Shown: piece after piece, positions 7,820 to 17,490 of the stretch
How positions within the stretch are numbered: position 1 is the first letter of the stretch
Layout of the letters: the number at the start of each line of letters is the position of its first letter
From: JBBRVP01 sp038246785
GTDB taxonomy: Bacteria > Actinomycetota > Actinomycetes > Jiangellales > Jiangellaceae
Length of the DNA: 64,000 nucleotides
Direction: 5' to 3'
Assembly (NCBI GenBank): GCA_038246785.1
Contig: JBBRVP010000005.1
Coordinates: forward strand, 62,001-126,000
Notes under the pieces: generated by a model
The model's database searches: none
What the model was told of the DNA's origin: nothing
What the model saw: only the letters and a program-made list of their open reading frames with translations
Position numbers and translations under genes: made by a program

Positions 7820-9402
7820 GCCGCGACCCGCCCGGACAGGCCCAGCCGCAGGTGGACGGCCTCGGCCACCTCGTCCTGGCCGGGGCGTTCGCGGCCCGCC
7901 AGGTCAGTCAGGGTCCAGGCCACCCTGAGCGCACGGTGGGCGCCCCGCGCGGTTACCGTTCCTCGACGCAGCTGCTCTTCCAGCACCGCGCCACCCGCCC
8001 GGTCGGGCGGGAACAGCCGGCGCACCTGTGCGCCGGGAACTTCGCCGTTGCTGTGCCAACCGGTGCCGACGAGGCGACGTCGCGCCCGGTCGCGGGCCTC
8101 ACGCACCCGTGCCGCGACCGTTGCGGTGTCCTCGGCCTGGGCGCCGGTCGCCAGCGCCGCCCGGTCCGGCGCGGGCACCCGCACCGACAGGTCGATTCGG
8201 TCGCGCACCGGGCCAGACACCCGCATGGCGTAGCGACGCACCGCGTCCGGCGTGCACGAGCACTCCCGACGGCGGTCGCCGTGGTAGCCGCAGGGGCACG
8301 GGTTCGCGGCGAGCACGAGCAGGAACCGGGCCGGAAAGCGGGCGGTCGCCTCGGAGCGGGAGACGACGATCTCGCCGTTCTCCAGCGGCTCGCGAAGCGC
8401 GTCGAGCACCGCCGGACCGAACTGGGGTGCCTCGTCGAGGAACAGCACGCCTCGGTGGGCGCGGCTGGCCGCCCCCGGGCGCAGCACCCGGGATCCGCCG
8501 CCGACCAGCGACGTGAGTGATGCCGTGTGGTGGGGATCCGCGAACGGCGGCCTGATCACCAGTGGTGCTTCCGCAGGCAGGACGCCGGCCACCGAGTGCA
8601 CGGCCGTCACCTCGAGCGCCTCGTCGAGCTCCAGGTCGGGCAGCAGGCCGGGGAGCCGGCGGGCCAGCATCGTCTTGCCGGTGCCGGGCGGGCCGGTCAT
8701 GGCCAGGTGGTGGTGGCCGGCGGCCGCTACCTCGATCGCCAGCCGGGCCAGCGGCTGGCCGAGCACGTCGGCGAGGTCGAGCTCGGCCCGGTCGCACCGC
8801 TGCGCCGACTCCACGATCGGCGCGCCGCAGGTCGACTGCGCAGCAAGCATCGTGGTCTGGTCGGTGTCCGGCCTCGCGTCGACCGGCTCCCCCCGCAGCC
8901 GGGCGAGCACCTCCCGCAGCGTCCCCGCTGCGAGCACCGAGACGCCGGGGACCAGGCGCGCCTCGGGCGCGTTCAGCGCCGGGACGAGCGCACGCATGAC
9001 GCCGCTTCGTCGTGCGGCGAGGACGGCGGGCAGGACCCCGCGCACCGGGCGCAGCCGCCCGTCCAGAGCGAGTTCGCCGAGCACCAGCGCACCGTCCGTC
9101 GCGCCGGCCGGCACCTGCTCGTCGGCGGAGGCGATCGCCACGGCGAGCGCGAGGTCGAAGTGCGACCCGCGTTTGGGCAGCCAGGCCGGGGAGAGCCCCA
9201 CCGTGATGCGCCTGGCCGGCCACCGTTCGCCGCTGGTGAGCAGCGCGGCGCGCACGCGGTCCCTCGCCTCACCGACCGTCGCATCGGGCAGCCCGACCAG
9301 GGTGAAGCCCGGCAGGCCGGGAGCCAGGTGGGCCTCGACGTCGACGAGGTAGGCGTCGACCCCTACGAGCGCCGCACAGCGCACGCTCGCCAGCGCGCTC
9401 AC
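7816..9402 (-). CDS. YifB/ComM family Mg-chelatase-like AAA+ ATPase
   Basis: The family includes ComM, a branch-migration helicase used in natural transformation. The 528-residue protein has the N-terminal Lon-protease-like fold (VEAHLAPGLPGFTLVGLPD, about 23-40), Walker A GPPGTGKT at 237-244, the LFLDEAPQF Walker B, and the Cys-rich insertion NPCPCGYHGDRRRECSC that can bind metal. The start is GTG 9402, whose G-T-G-A overlaps the yraN stop by 4 nt. The open frame upstream of it is only a shadow of yraN. With dprA it forms a DNA-uptake module. Confidence 0.94.
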   Translation of the reverse strand: MSALASVRCAALVGVDAYLVDVEAHLAPGLPGFTLVGLPDATVGEARDRVRAALLTSGERWPARRITVGLSPAWLPKRGSHFDLALAVAIASADEQVPAGATDGALVLGELALDGRLRPVRGVLPAVLAARRSGVMRALVPALNAPEARLVPGVSVLAAGTLREVLARLRGEPVDARPDTDQTTMLAAQSTCGAPIVESAQRCDRAELDLADVLGQPLARLAIEVAAAGHHHLAMTGPPGTGKTMLARRLPGLLPDLELDEALEVTAVHSVAGVLPAEAPLVIRPPFADPHHTASLTSLVGGGSRVLRPGAASRAHRGVLFLDEAPQFGPAVLDALREPLENGEIVVSRSEATARFPARFLLVLAANPCPCGYHGDRRRECSCTPDAVRRYAMRVSGPVRDRIDLSVRVPAPDRAALATGAQAEDTATVAARVREARDRARRRLVGTGWHSNGEVPGAQVRRLFPPDRAGGAVLEEQLRRGTVTARGAHRALRVAWTLTDLAGRERPGQDEVAEAVHLRLGLSGRVAA

Positions 9403-9755
9403 GCGACACCGCGCAGGTGCTCCACCCGCGCCGCGCCGCGGGGCGAGCGGAGGACGCCGACCACGTCGATGCGCACCTCGTCGGGGCGCACCGGGTGCTC
9501 CTGCAGCCAGCGCGCGGCCAGCCGGCGCAGCCGGGCGGCCTTGCGGGGGGTCACCGCCTCCGCCGGCTCCCCGAAGCCGGTCCCGCTGCGCGTCTTGACC
9601 TCGCAAACCACGAGGGCGGCGCCGTCACGGGCCACGATGTCGATCTCACCGAGCTCGCACCTCCAGTTGCGGTCGAGCACCACCAGGCCTGCGTCGACGA
9701 GGTGCCGCGCTGCCACCCGCTCGCCGTACGCCCCGACCGCGTCCTTTGCGCGCAC
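9399..9755 (-). CDS. YraN family (UPF0102) putative endonuclease
   Basis: A 118-residue protein of unproven function with a Holliday-junction-resolvase-like fold. The motifs GEIDIVARDG and VCEVKTR give the E-D-ExK pattern of PD-(D/E)xK nucleases, and AYGERVAARHLVDAGLVVLDRNWR is the family N-terminus. GTG 9755 is preferred over two neighbouring GTGs because a GGGAGG ribosome site sits 8 nt upstream. It is the first gene of the yraN-yifB-dprA-xerC operon. Confidence 0.92.
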   Translation of the reverse strand: MRAKDAVGAYGERVAARHLVDAGLVVLDRNWRCELGEIDIVARDGAALVVCEVKTRSGTGFGEPAEAVTPRKAARLRRLAARWLQEHPVRPDEVRIDVVGVLRSPRGAARVEHLRGVA

Positions 9756-10046
9756 GCGCACCACCTCCCGTGATGCAGGCTGCGCCACCCACGGCGCCCC
9801 GCAGCCGCGCCGGGGCATTCTGTGGAGGAGCGGAGAGTCGTCCGTGCGGCTGTGGACGGTCGCCCGCGGCCGCCACGCAGCCAGCCACCCGCCCTCGTCC
9901 GGAGGCCCCCCTCGGCGGCGGAGGCGTCCCCCGAGTCCCAGTAACCCCGGGACTCCCACATGCGTCCTGGAAGGGCGGTGGGTCGCTCGGGTGGTGGTCA
10001 TGGATGGAAGCCCGACGGGGTAGCGCGGCCGCGGGCCGCGTTCGGG
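9756..10046. other. Intergenic region between yraN and the DUF2469 gene
   Basis: About 290 bp without a credible gene. It contains the inverted repeat described separately and the upstream region of the yraN operon. Frames across it encode only Arg/Pro/Gly-rich sequence. Confidence 0.6.
9933..9955 (-). terminator. Hairpin downstream of the rnhB/DUF2469 operon
   Basis: A perfect 7-bp inverted repeat, GAGTCCC (9933-9939) and GGGACTC (9949-9955), with a 9-nt loop and no U-tract. It lies 92 nt beyond the DUF2469 stop and could separate the lepB-rnhB-DUF2469 transcript from yraN. GC-rich hairpins without U-tracts are common actinobacterial terminator candidates. Confidence 0.4.
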
Positions 10047-10370
10047 TCAGTCCGGGAAGCCCGGACCCTTGGGGAGCTCGAGGTCGGCCTTGTTGAGCTC
10101 CTCGACGTTCACGTCCTTGAACGTGACCACCTTGACGTTCTTGACGAAACGCGCGGGGCGGTACATGTCCCACACCCACGCGTCGCTCATCGTCACCTCG
10201 AAGTAGACCTCTCCGGCGTCGCTTCGCACCTGCAGGTCGACGTTGTTGGCCAGGTAGAAGCGCCGGTCGGTCTCCACGACGTAGGCGAACAGCCCGACGA
10301 CGTCGCGGTACTCGCGGTAGAGCGACAGCTCCATCTCCGACTCGTACTTCTCGAGGTCCTCGGCGCTCAC
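10047..10370 (-). CDS. DUF2469 family protein
   Basis: A 107-residue acidic protein conserved in actinomycetes directly downstream of rnhB; no function is established. It begins MSAEDLEKYESEMELSLYRE and contains the characteristic RRFYLANNVDLQVRSD and MSDAWVWDMYRPARFVKN segments, ending LPKGPGFPD. The GTG start at 10370 overlaps the rnhB stop (GTGA) and has GAGGAG 4 nt upstream. No membrane segment or signal peptide is visible, so it should be cytoplasmic. Confidence 0.92.
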   Translation of the reverse strand: MSAEDLEKYESEMELSLYREYRDVVGLFAYVVETDRRFYLANNVDLQVRSDAGEVYFEVTMSDAWVWDMYRPARFVKNVKVVTFKDVNVEELNKADLELPKGPGFPD

Positions 10371-11083
10371 CGTGCTCCTCCAGCGCTCATGTCGGGCGGT
10401 CGCGGCACAGTCCCATTGTCCCGCTCGTCGGGCAGTCCGGCCGCGGCCCGGGCGACGTTGACGTAGGAGAAGCGGTGCTCGGGGCAGGGACCGTGGGTCC
10501 GCAGCGCAGCCTGGTGCTCCGGGGTGACGTAGCCCTTGTGCGCGGCGAGGTCGTAGTCGGGCCAGCGTTCGTGCAGCTCGCACATGATCCGGTCGCGGGT
10601 GACCTTCGCGAGCACCGACGCGGCCGCCACGCAGGCGGCCACCTGGTCGCCCTTCCACATGGCCAGTCCCGGCACGGGAAGTCCGGCGACCGGGAAGCCG
10701 TCGGTCAGCACGTAGCCGGGGCGTACGACGAGCCGCGCCAGGGCGCGGCGCATGCCCTCGACGTTGGCGACGTGCAGGCCCATGCGATCGACCTCCGCCG
10801 CCGGCACGAGGACCACCGACCAGGCGGCCGCCCGGTCGAGCACCTCGGCGTAGACCGCCTCGCGCGCAGCCGGCGTGAGCAGCTTGGAGTCCGCCAGCCC
10901 AGGCACCTCGCCCCGCCGACCCGGCGGCAGCACCGCCGCGGCGACGACGAGGGGGCCGGCGCAGGCGCCGCGTCCGGCCTCGTCGGTCCCCGCCACCGGG
11001 GACAATCCGATCCGTGCGAGGGCCCGTTCGTAGGCGTACAGGCCGGCCTTGCGCCGGACCGCCGCGCGGGCCCCTGGGGTCAT
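10367..11083 (-). CDS. rnhB: Ribonuclease HII
   Basis: RNase HII cuts the RNA strand of RNA/DNA hybrids and removes misincorporated ribonucleotides. The 238-residue protein shows the catalytic GTDEAGRGACAGP motif near residue 33 (Asp-Glu pair), LADSKLL, the AAASVLAKVTRDR signature and HKGYVTPEH. ATG 11083 overlaps the lepB stop by 4 nt, and its own stop overlaps the DUF2469 start. The three genes are therefore likely translated in series. Confidence 0.96.
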   Translation of the reverse strand: MTPGARAAVRRKAGLYAYERALARIGLSPVAGTDEAGRGACAGPLVVAAAVLPPGRRGEVPGLADSKLLTPAAREAVYAEVLDRAAAWSVVLVPAAEVDRMGLHVANVEGMRRALARLVVRPGYVLTDGFPVAGLPVPGLAMWKGDQVAACVAAASVLAKVTRDRIMCELHERWPDYDLAAHKGYVTPEHQAALRTHGPCPEHRFSYVNVARAAAGLPDERDNGTVPRPPDMSAGGAR

Positions 11084-11778
11084 GCCGCAGGCGTCGCCGC
11101 GGGGTCCGGGACGGTCGCGAACGTGTCCGGACGGTGCAGGATGCCGAAACGGTCGAGGGGCCAGACCAGCAAGAACGCGCGGCCGACGACCTTGTCCACT
11201 GGGACGAAGCCGTGGACCCGGGAGTCGCCGGAGTCGGATCGGTGGTCGCCCATGACCCACAGCTTGCCGGCGGGGACCCGCACGTCGAAGTCCTCGAGGC
11301 TGGGCGCGTCGCCGGGAAACAGGTAGGCCTGCTCCGCCAGCGGCCGCCCGTTGACCCGGATGCGGCCCTGGGTGTCGCAACAGGTGACGTGGTCGCCGCC
11401 CACGCCGATCACCCGCTTGATGAGGTGGCCCTCGGTGTCGCTCGGCAGCACACCGACGAACTCCAGCGCATCGTGGACGGTGGCTCGCCAGCCGCTGCGC
11501 GACGGGGTGTCCAGCGGCGAGAGCCAGTCGCCGGGGTCCTCGAAGACCACCACGTCGCCGCGCTGGACCTCACCGAGATGCGTGGTGAGCTTGGAGACGA
11601 GGACCCGGTCCTGGATCGCGAGGGTGTCCTCCATCGAGCCGGACGGGATGAGGAACGCCTGGACGAGGAAGATGCGCACCACGGTGGCGATGACCAGCGA
11701 CAGGCCGACGATGAGCGCGGTCTCGCGCACCACCGCGAGGAACGACGAGCGGCGCTCGGTATCGGCCTCTTTCACCAC
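11080..11778 (-). CDS. lepB: Signal peptidase I
   Basis: Membrane protease that removes Sec and Tat signal peptides. The 232-residue protein has an N-terminal membrane anchor (TALIVGLSLVIATVVRIFLV, residues 20-39). The Ser/Lys dyad is S48 in PSGSME and K121 in LIKRVIGVGGD, and the family motif GDHRSDSGDSR is present. It lies 92 nt downstream of rplS and upstream of rnhB, a common actinobacterial arrangement. Confidence 0.96.
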   Translation of the reverse strand: MVKEADTERRSSFLAVVRETALIVGLSLVIATVVRIFLVQAFLIPSGSMEDTLAIQDRVLVSKLTTHLGEVQRGDVVVFEDPGDWLSPLDTPSRSGWRATVHDALEFVGVLPSDTEGHLIKRVIGVGGDHVTCCDTQGRIRVNGRPLAEQAYLFPGDAPSLEDFDVRVPAGKLWVMGDHRSDSGDSRVHGFVPVDKVVGRAFLLVWPLDRFGILHRPDTFATVPDPAATPAA

Positions 11779-11869
11779 CCGACTGGTCTCCTCGTCGCCG
11801 CCGGACGCCCCCGACGGCGCGCCGTGAGGCTATTCGTCCCGGGGGCCGCCGGTGGCCGGCCCCCGCAGC

Positions 11870-12220
11870 TCAGGAGTGCTCGCGCTTCTCGCGGATCTTG
11901 GCCGCCTTGCCGCGCAGGTTGCGCAGGTAGTACAGCTTGGCCCGCCGCACGTCGCCGCGGGTCACGATCTCGACCCGCTCGATGATCGGGGTGTGCACGG
12001 GGAAGGTGCGCTCCACGCCGACGCCGAAGCTGATCTTCCGGACGGTGAAGGTCTCCCGGACTCCGCCACCCTGGCGGCCAATCACGACCCCCTGGAAGAC
12101 CTGGACGCGGGAGCGGGTGCCCTCGACGACGCGGACGTGGACCTTGACCGTGTCGCCCGGCCGGAAGTCGGGGACGCCCGTGCGGAGGCTGGCGGCGTCG
12201 ACGGCGTCGAGGGTGTGCAT
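11870..12220 (-). CDS. rplS: Large ribosomal subunit protein bL19
   Basis: bL19 sits at the 30S/50S interface. The 116-residue protein matches the family length, with FRPGDTVKVHVRVVEGTRSRVQVFQG, GGGVRETFTVRKISFGVGVERTFPVHTPIIE and the C-terminal RAKLYYLRNLRGKAAKIREK. It follows trmD by about 105 nt, part of the rpsP-khpA-rimM-trmD-rplS cluster. Confidence 0.98.
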   Translation of the reverse strand: MHTLDAVDAASLRTGVPDFRPGDTVKVHVRVVEGTRSRVQVFQGVVIGRQGGGVRETFTVRKISFGVGVERTFPVHTPIIERVEIVTRGDVRRAKLYYLRNLRGKAAKIREKREHS

Positions 12221-12325
12221 CGGCTCGTTCCTTCATGGACGTCAGGCGGTCGCGGCGGAGGTGCCGCGGGCGCGGCGGGCCCGATCGGAACCGGCCGGAC
12301 AGGCGGTCCCGGGTCGGCAACCGGT

Positions 12326-13138
12326 TCAGTCTGCCACAGCCGCTGTGGGCGGGAGAAACCGGCCGGCCGGCCCGCGGCTGCAGCCGAGCTGAAGCAGAAG
12401 GTCGGCGTCGCGCCGGTCGAGCGTGCCCGGGTCGAGGCGGCCCACCAGGTCCGGCCGACGCTCGACGGTGCGCCGCAGGGCCGCCTCGCGTCGCCAGCGG
12501 GCGACCGCGTCGTGATCCCCGGAGCGCAGCACCGCGGGCACCTCCAGGCCCCGCCAACGCGCGGGCTTGGTGTAGACGGGGTACTCCAGCAGCCCGCCGG
12601 AGGAGGGCGCGTGGGACTCCTCGACCAGCGACGCCGGGTTGCCCACAACGCCGGGGAGCAGCCGGGCGACGGCCTCCACGACCGCCAGGACCGCGACCTC
12701 GCCGCCGCCCAGCACGTAGTCGCCCAGGGTGACCTCCTCGACCCGGTACGCCGCCCCGGCGGCCTGCGCGACGCGGGCGTCGATGCCCTCGTAGCGTCCG
12801 CACCCGAAGACCAGCCAGGGCTCGCCGGCGTACTCGTGCGCCAGGGCCTGGCTGAACGGCACGCCCGACGGGCTCGGCAGGACCAGCCGAGGTGCCCCCG
12901 CCAGCGGCTGCGCGGACCGCACGTCGTCGAGGGCGCGCCCCCAGATGTCCGGTCGCATGACCATGCCCGCACCACCGCCGTACGGCGTGTCGTCGACGCT
13001 GCGGTGCCGATCGCTCGTCCACCCGCGCAGGTCGTGGACGCGCACATCGAGCAGGCCGGCGGCCCGCGCCCTGCCGACGAGCGAGAGCGACAGCGGCGCG
13101 AGGTAGTCGGGGAAGATCGTGACGACGTCGACGCGCAC
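12326..13138 (-). CDS. trmD: tRNA (guanine37-N1)-methyltransferase
   Basis: TrmD methylates G37 of tRNAs that read CNN codons and so prevents frameshifting. The 270-residue SPOUT protein begins MRVDVVTIFPDYL and carries DTPYGGGAGMVM, the knot residues VFGCGRYEGIDARV and VTLGDYVLGGGE, then NPASLVEESH and LEYPVYTKPARWRG. GTG 13138 follows the rimM stop by 1 nt. The open frame upstream of this start is a shadow of rimM. Confidence 0.97.
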   Translation of the reverse strand: MRVDVVTIFPDYLAPLSLSLVGRARAAGLLDVRVHDLRGWTSDRHRSVDDTPYGGGAGMVMRPDIWGRALDDVRSAQPLAGAPRLVLPSPSGVPFSQALAHEYAGEPWLVFGCGRYEGIDARVAQAAGAAYRVEEVTLGDYVLGGGEVAVLAVVEAVARLLPGVVGNPASLVEESHAPSSGGLLEYPVYTKPARWRGLEVPAVLRSGDHDAVARWRREAALRRTVERRPDLVGRLDPGTLDRRDADLLLQLGCSRGPAGRFLPPTAAVAD

Positions 13139-13139
13139 G

Positions 13140-13706
13140 TCAGTCCGGCACCTCGGCGAGCTCGAGCAGACCGCCCGGCGGGTCGACGACGAGGACGCCT
13201 GCGGCGAGGTCGACCCGCGGGACGATCGCCGAGACGAAGGGCACCAGCGCCTCGCCGCCGGCAGCCAGCCGCACCGCGAGCAGCTCCTGGCCCGGGTGGT
13301 GCAGCACCCGCGCCACCTCACCGATCTCGGCGCCCTCGACCGTGCGGACCGCCAGGCCCTCGAGCTGGAAGTCGTGGAACTCGTCGGCATCGCCGTCGTC
13401 AGCGCCCCCGGCACCCGCCCGGTCGCCCGCCGACACCTCGGCGAGCAGCCGTACGCCGCGCAGCCCGGTGGCGGCATCGCAGTCGGTGACCCCCGCGAAC
13501 GTCACCAGCAGCCGTCCCTGGTGCGGCCGGGTCGCAGTGACCGTCAGCGGGCCCGCCGCGGCGGGATCGGTCGCCAGCACTGCGCCGGGTGCGAAGCGCG
13601 CCGCTGGCTCATCGGTGCGCAGGTCGACCGACACCTCACCGCGTACGCCGTGGGTCCGGGAGACCCGCCCGACGACGAGCCACCGGCGGTCGTGCTGGGC
13701 GGCCAT
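13140..13706 (-). CDS. rimM: 16S rRNA processing protein RimM
   Basis: RimM helps mature the 30S head with uS19. The 188-residue protein has the N-terminal barrel (VVGRVSRTHGVRGEVSVDLRTDEPAARFAPG) and the PRC-barrel half (FQLEGLAVRTVEGAEIGEVARVLHHPGQELLAV, LVPFVSAIVPRVDLAAGVLVVDPP). An Asp/Gly-rich linker joins them. ATG 13706 begins the conserved sequence. It lies between khpA and trmD. Confidence 0.96.
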   Translation of the reverse strand: MAAQHDRRWLVVGRVSRTHGVRGEVSVDLRTDEPAARFAPGAVLATDPAAAGPLTVTATRPHQGRLLVTFAGVTDCDAATGLRGVRLLAEVSAGDRAGAGGADDGDADEFHDFQLEGLAVRTVEGAEIGEVARVLHHPGQELLAVRLAAGGEALVPFVSAIVPRVDLAAGVLVVDPPGGLLELAEVPD

Positions 13707-13726
13707 GGACGAACCCCGGAGGCGGC

Positions 13727-13999
13727 TCAGCGTCCGGTCAGGTCGACGAAGTCGACCCGCACCGGAGCGCCCTCGCCGAGCGCGGTGACCACCGTGCGGA
13801 TCGCGGTGGCGGTGCGCCCGCCGCGCCCGATCACCCTGCCCAGGTCCTCGGGGTGCACCCGGACTTCGATGAGCCGGCCGCCGGGACGTCCGCGGGCGCC
13901 GTCGCGGGCGCCGTAGCGCTGCTCGCGGGAGCGGACGTGGACGTCCTCGGGATGCTCCACGATCCCCTTGACCAGGTGCTCGACGGCCTCGGTGAGCAC
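13727..13999 (-). CDS. khpA: KH-domain RNA-binding protein KhpA-like
   Basis: A small RNA-binding protein (90 residues), in other bacteria a partner of KhpB. It contains one KH domain with the GxxG loop GRGG in EDLGRVIGRGGRTATAIRTVV, and the conserved start LTEAVEHLVKGIVEHPEDV. An Arg/Gly-rich insertion (SREQRYGARDGARGRPGG) precedes the KH core. The start is GTG 13999, 2 nt after the rpsP stop; the position between rpsP and rimM is standard. Confidence 0.93.
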   Translation of the reverse strand: MLTEAVEHLVKGIVEHPEDVHVRSREQRYGARDGARGRPGGRLIEVRVHPEDLGRVIGRGGRTATAIRTVVTALGEGAPVRVDFVDLTGR

Positions 14000-14001
14000 G
14001 C

Positions 14002-14505
14002 TCAGCCCTCGCTCGGTCCCTCGCCGGCCGCGTCGGGGGTCGCGGCGGCCGGCTTCGCGTCCGCGGCCGGAGCAGGCGTCGCGGCCGCAGCCGGCGCCGC
14101 GGGCGGCTGTTCGGGCCTGGCCGCGCTCGCGCGGGCCGGTCTGCGCGGGGTGTCGTCGTCGGCCTTGGCCTCGGCGAGCAGCGTGTTGTAGACGTCGGCC
14201 TTGCTCGGCCGGGCCTCCTTGGTGCGCAACGTGCCCTCGGCTCCCGGCTCGCCGGTGAACTTCTGCCAATCACCGGTGATCTTGAGCAGGACCTGGACCG
14301 GCTCGGTCGGCTGCGCGCCGACCGACAGCCAGTGCTGTGCGCGCGCGGAGTCGATCTCGATGCGGCTCGGCTCCTCCTTGGGGTGGTAGAGCCCGATCTC
14401 CTCGATGGCACGGCCGTCGCGCTTGGTGCGCGCGTCGGCGACGATGATGCGGTACTGCGGCTGACGGATCTTGCCGAGCCGCTTGAGCTTGATCTTGACG
14501 GCCAC
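14002..14505 (-). CDS. rpsP: Small ribosomal subunit protein bS16 with long Ala/Pro tail
   Basis: bS16 binds the 5' domain of 16S rRNA. The core (residues 1-85) begins MAVKIKLKRLGKIRQPQYRIIVADAR and continues with GRAIEEIGLYHPKEEPSRIEID and WLSVGAQPTEPVQVLLKITGDW. The 167-residue chain is about twice the usual length because of a tail of Ala, Pro, Lys and Glu (AAPAAAATPAPAADAKPAAATP). Such tails are frequent in actinomycete S16 and are probably disordered. GTG 14505 begins the conserved sequence. Confidence 0.97.
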   Translation of the reverse strand: MAVKIKLKRLGKIRQPQYRIIVADARTKRDGRAIEEIGLYHPKEEPSRIEIDSARAQHWLSVGAQPTEPVQVLLKITGDWQKFTGEPGAEGTLRTKEARPSKADVYNTLLAEAKADDDTPRRPARASAARPEQPPAAPAAAATPAPAADAKPAAATPDAAGEGPSEG

Positions 14506-14706
14506 GGGATGTGGTGTCTCCTGGTTCCTCGCACGGGTGAGCCGCCGGCGCTCGGTGGGGTCCTGGCTCCGGCTTCCCTGATGGACGCGGCAGCCGCAGG
14601 TGAGAAGGTCCGCGCGGTCGCCGCGTACGGCCATTCTGCCAGAGGGCGCGGCCTCGTCCGTACGCCCGCCCGCGCACCCCGCCGATGCGGGGTGGAGCGC
14701 AGAGCC

Positions 14707-15786
14707 TCACAGCACGACCCGACCGCGCAGGACCACCCGCCGCGGCGAGCCGAGGACCGCGAGCTCGGCGCGCGGGTCGGCGTCGTAGACGACGAGGTCG
14801 GCCGGGTCGCCGACGGCGAGGCCGTACGGGCGGCCGAGCCAGGCCCGGCCGGCCCAGGACGCCACAGCCAGCGCGTCGGCTGCCGCCATGCCCGAGTCGG
14901 CGAGCGCGACCACCTCGCGGGCGACCAGCCCGTGCGGGAGCACGCCGCCGGCGTCGGTGCCGGCGTAGACCGGGACGCCGGCCTCGTAGACCCGGTGCAG
15001 CGTGTCGTCGACGCGGGCGTGCAGGGCTCGCATGTGGGCGGCGTACGTCGGGAAGCGGGCCTGGCCGGCCTCGGCGTAGGAAGGAAAGTTGTCCACCTGC
15101 ACCCGCGTCGGCACCAGCGCCGTGCCGCGCTCGGCCATCAGCGCGATGAGGTCGTCGGACAGACCGGTGCCGTGCTCGATGCAGTCGATGCCCGCGCCGA
15201 GCAGGTCGGGCAGGGCGTCCTCACCGAAGACGTGGGCCGTGACCCGGGCCCCGAGCTCGTGCGCACGGCCGATCGCGGCGTCGAGGGCGTCGCGTGGCCA
15301 CAGCGGCGACAGGTCGCCGGCCTCCCGGTCGATCCAGTCGCCGACCAGCTTCACCCAGCCGTCGCCACGGACGACCTCCTGCTCGACGTACGCCACGAGC
15401 TCGCTCGGCTCGATCTCGTGCGCGTAGTCGCGGATGTAGCGGGCCGGGCGGGCGAGGTGGCGCCCCGCGCGGACGATCCGCGGCAGGTCGGGCCGGTCGT
15501 CGATCCACCGGGTGTCGGCGGCCGAGCCCGCGTCGCGCAGCAGCAGGACGCCGGTGTCGCGGTCGGTGAGCGCCTGGCGTTCCTGCTCGTCGCGTTCGAC
15601 CGCCCCGCCGGGCCCCAGGCCGACATGGCAGTGCGCGTCGATGAGGCCGGGCAGGATCCAGCCGCCGGCGACCTCCGCGGCCCGCGTCAGCGGGCCCTCG
15701 ACGATGGTGCCGTCGCGGATCCACAGCTCGCGCGCCAAGCCGCCGGGCAGGATGGTGCCGCGCACGTGCAGGTCGGGGGCGTCCAC
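14707..15786 (-). CDS. Amidohydrolase family protein
   Basis: A metal-dependent hydrolase of the imidazolonepropionase/dihydroorotase-like superfamily, 359 residues; the substrate is unknown. The first metal ligands are H52 and H54 (LIDAHCHVG). A central WVKLVGDW lysine may be the bridging residue. TAHVFGE, IEHGTGL and the late Asp in YAGTDAGG provide the rest of the usual set. The C-terminus rejoins the small beta-sandwich (GDPADLVVYDADPRAELAVL). It stands between rpsP and ffh with gaps on both sides, so it is probably expressed alone. Confidence 0.87.
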   Translation of the reverse strand: MDAPDLHVRGTILPGGLARELWIRDGTIVEGPLTRAAEVAGGWILPGLIDAHCHVGLGPGGAVERDEQERQALTDRDTGVLLLRDAGSAADTRWIDDRPDLPRIVRAGRHLARPARYIRDYAHEIEPSELVAYVEQEVVRGDGWVKLVGDWIDREAGDLSPLWPRDALDAAIGRAHELGARVTAHVFGEDALPDLLGAGIDCIEHGTGLSDDLIALMAERGTALVPTRVQVDNFPSYAEAGQARFPTYAAHMRALHARVDDTLHRVYEAGVPVYAGTDAGGVLPHGLVAREVVALADSGMAAADALAVASWAGRAWLGRPYGLAVGDPADLVVYDADPRAELAVLGSPRRVVLRGRVVL

Positions 15787-15859
15787 GGGCGCGACCGTAC
15801 CGGCCGCCCGCAGTTGTCTCCCGCGCAGATCGCTGACGCCTCCGCGCCGGCGGCGCGGC

Positions 15860-17458
<1,599 letters not shown>

Positions 17459-17490
17459 GATGCCAGGGTACGGGCGGGTAGCTGGGGTGG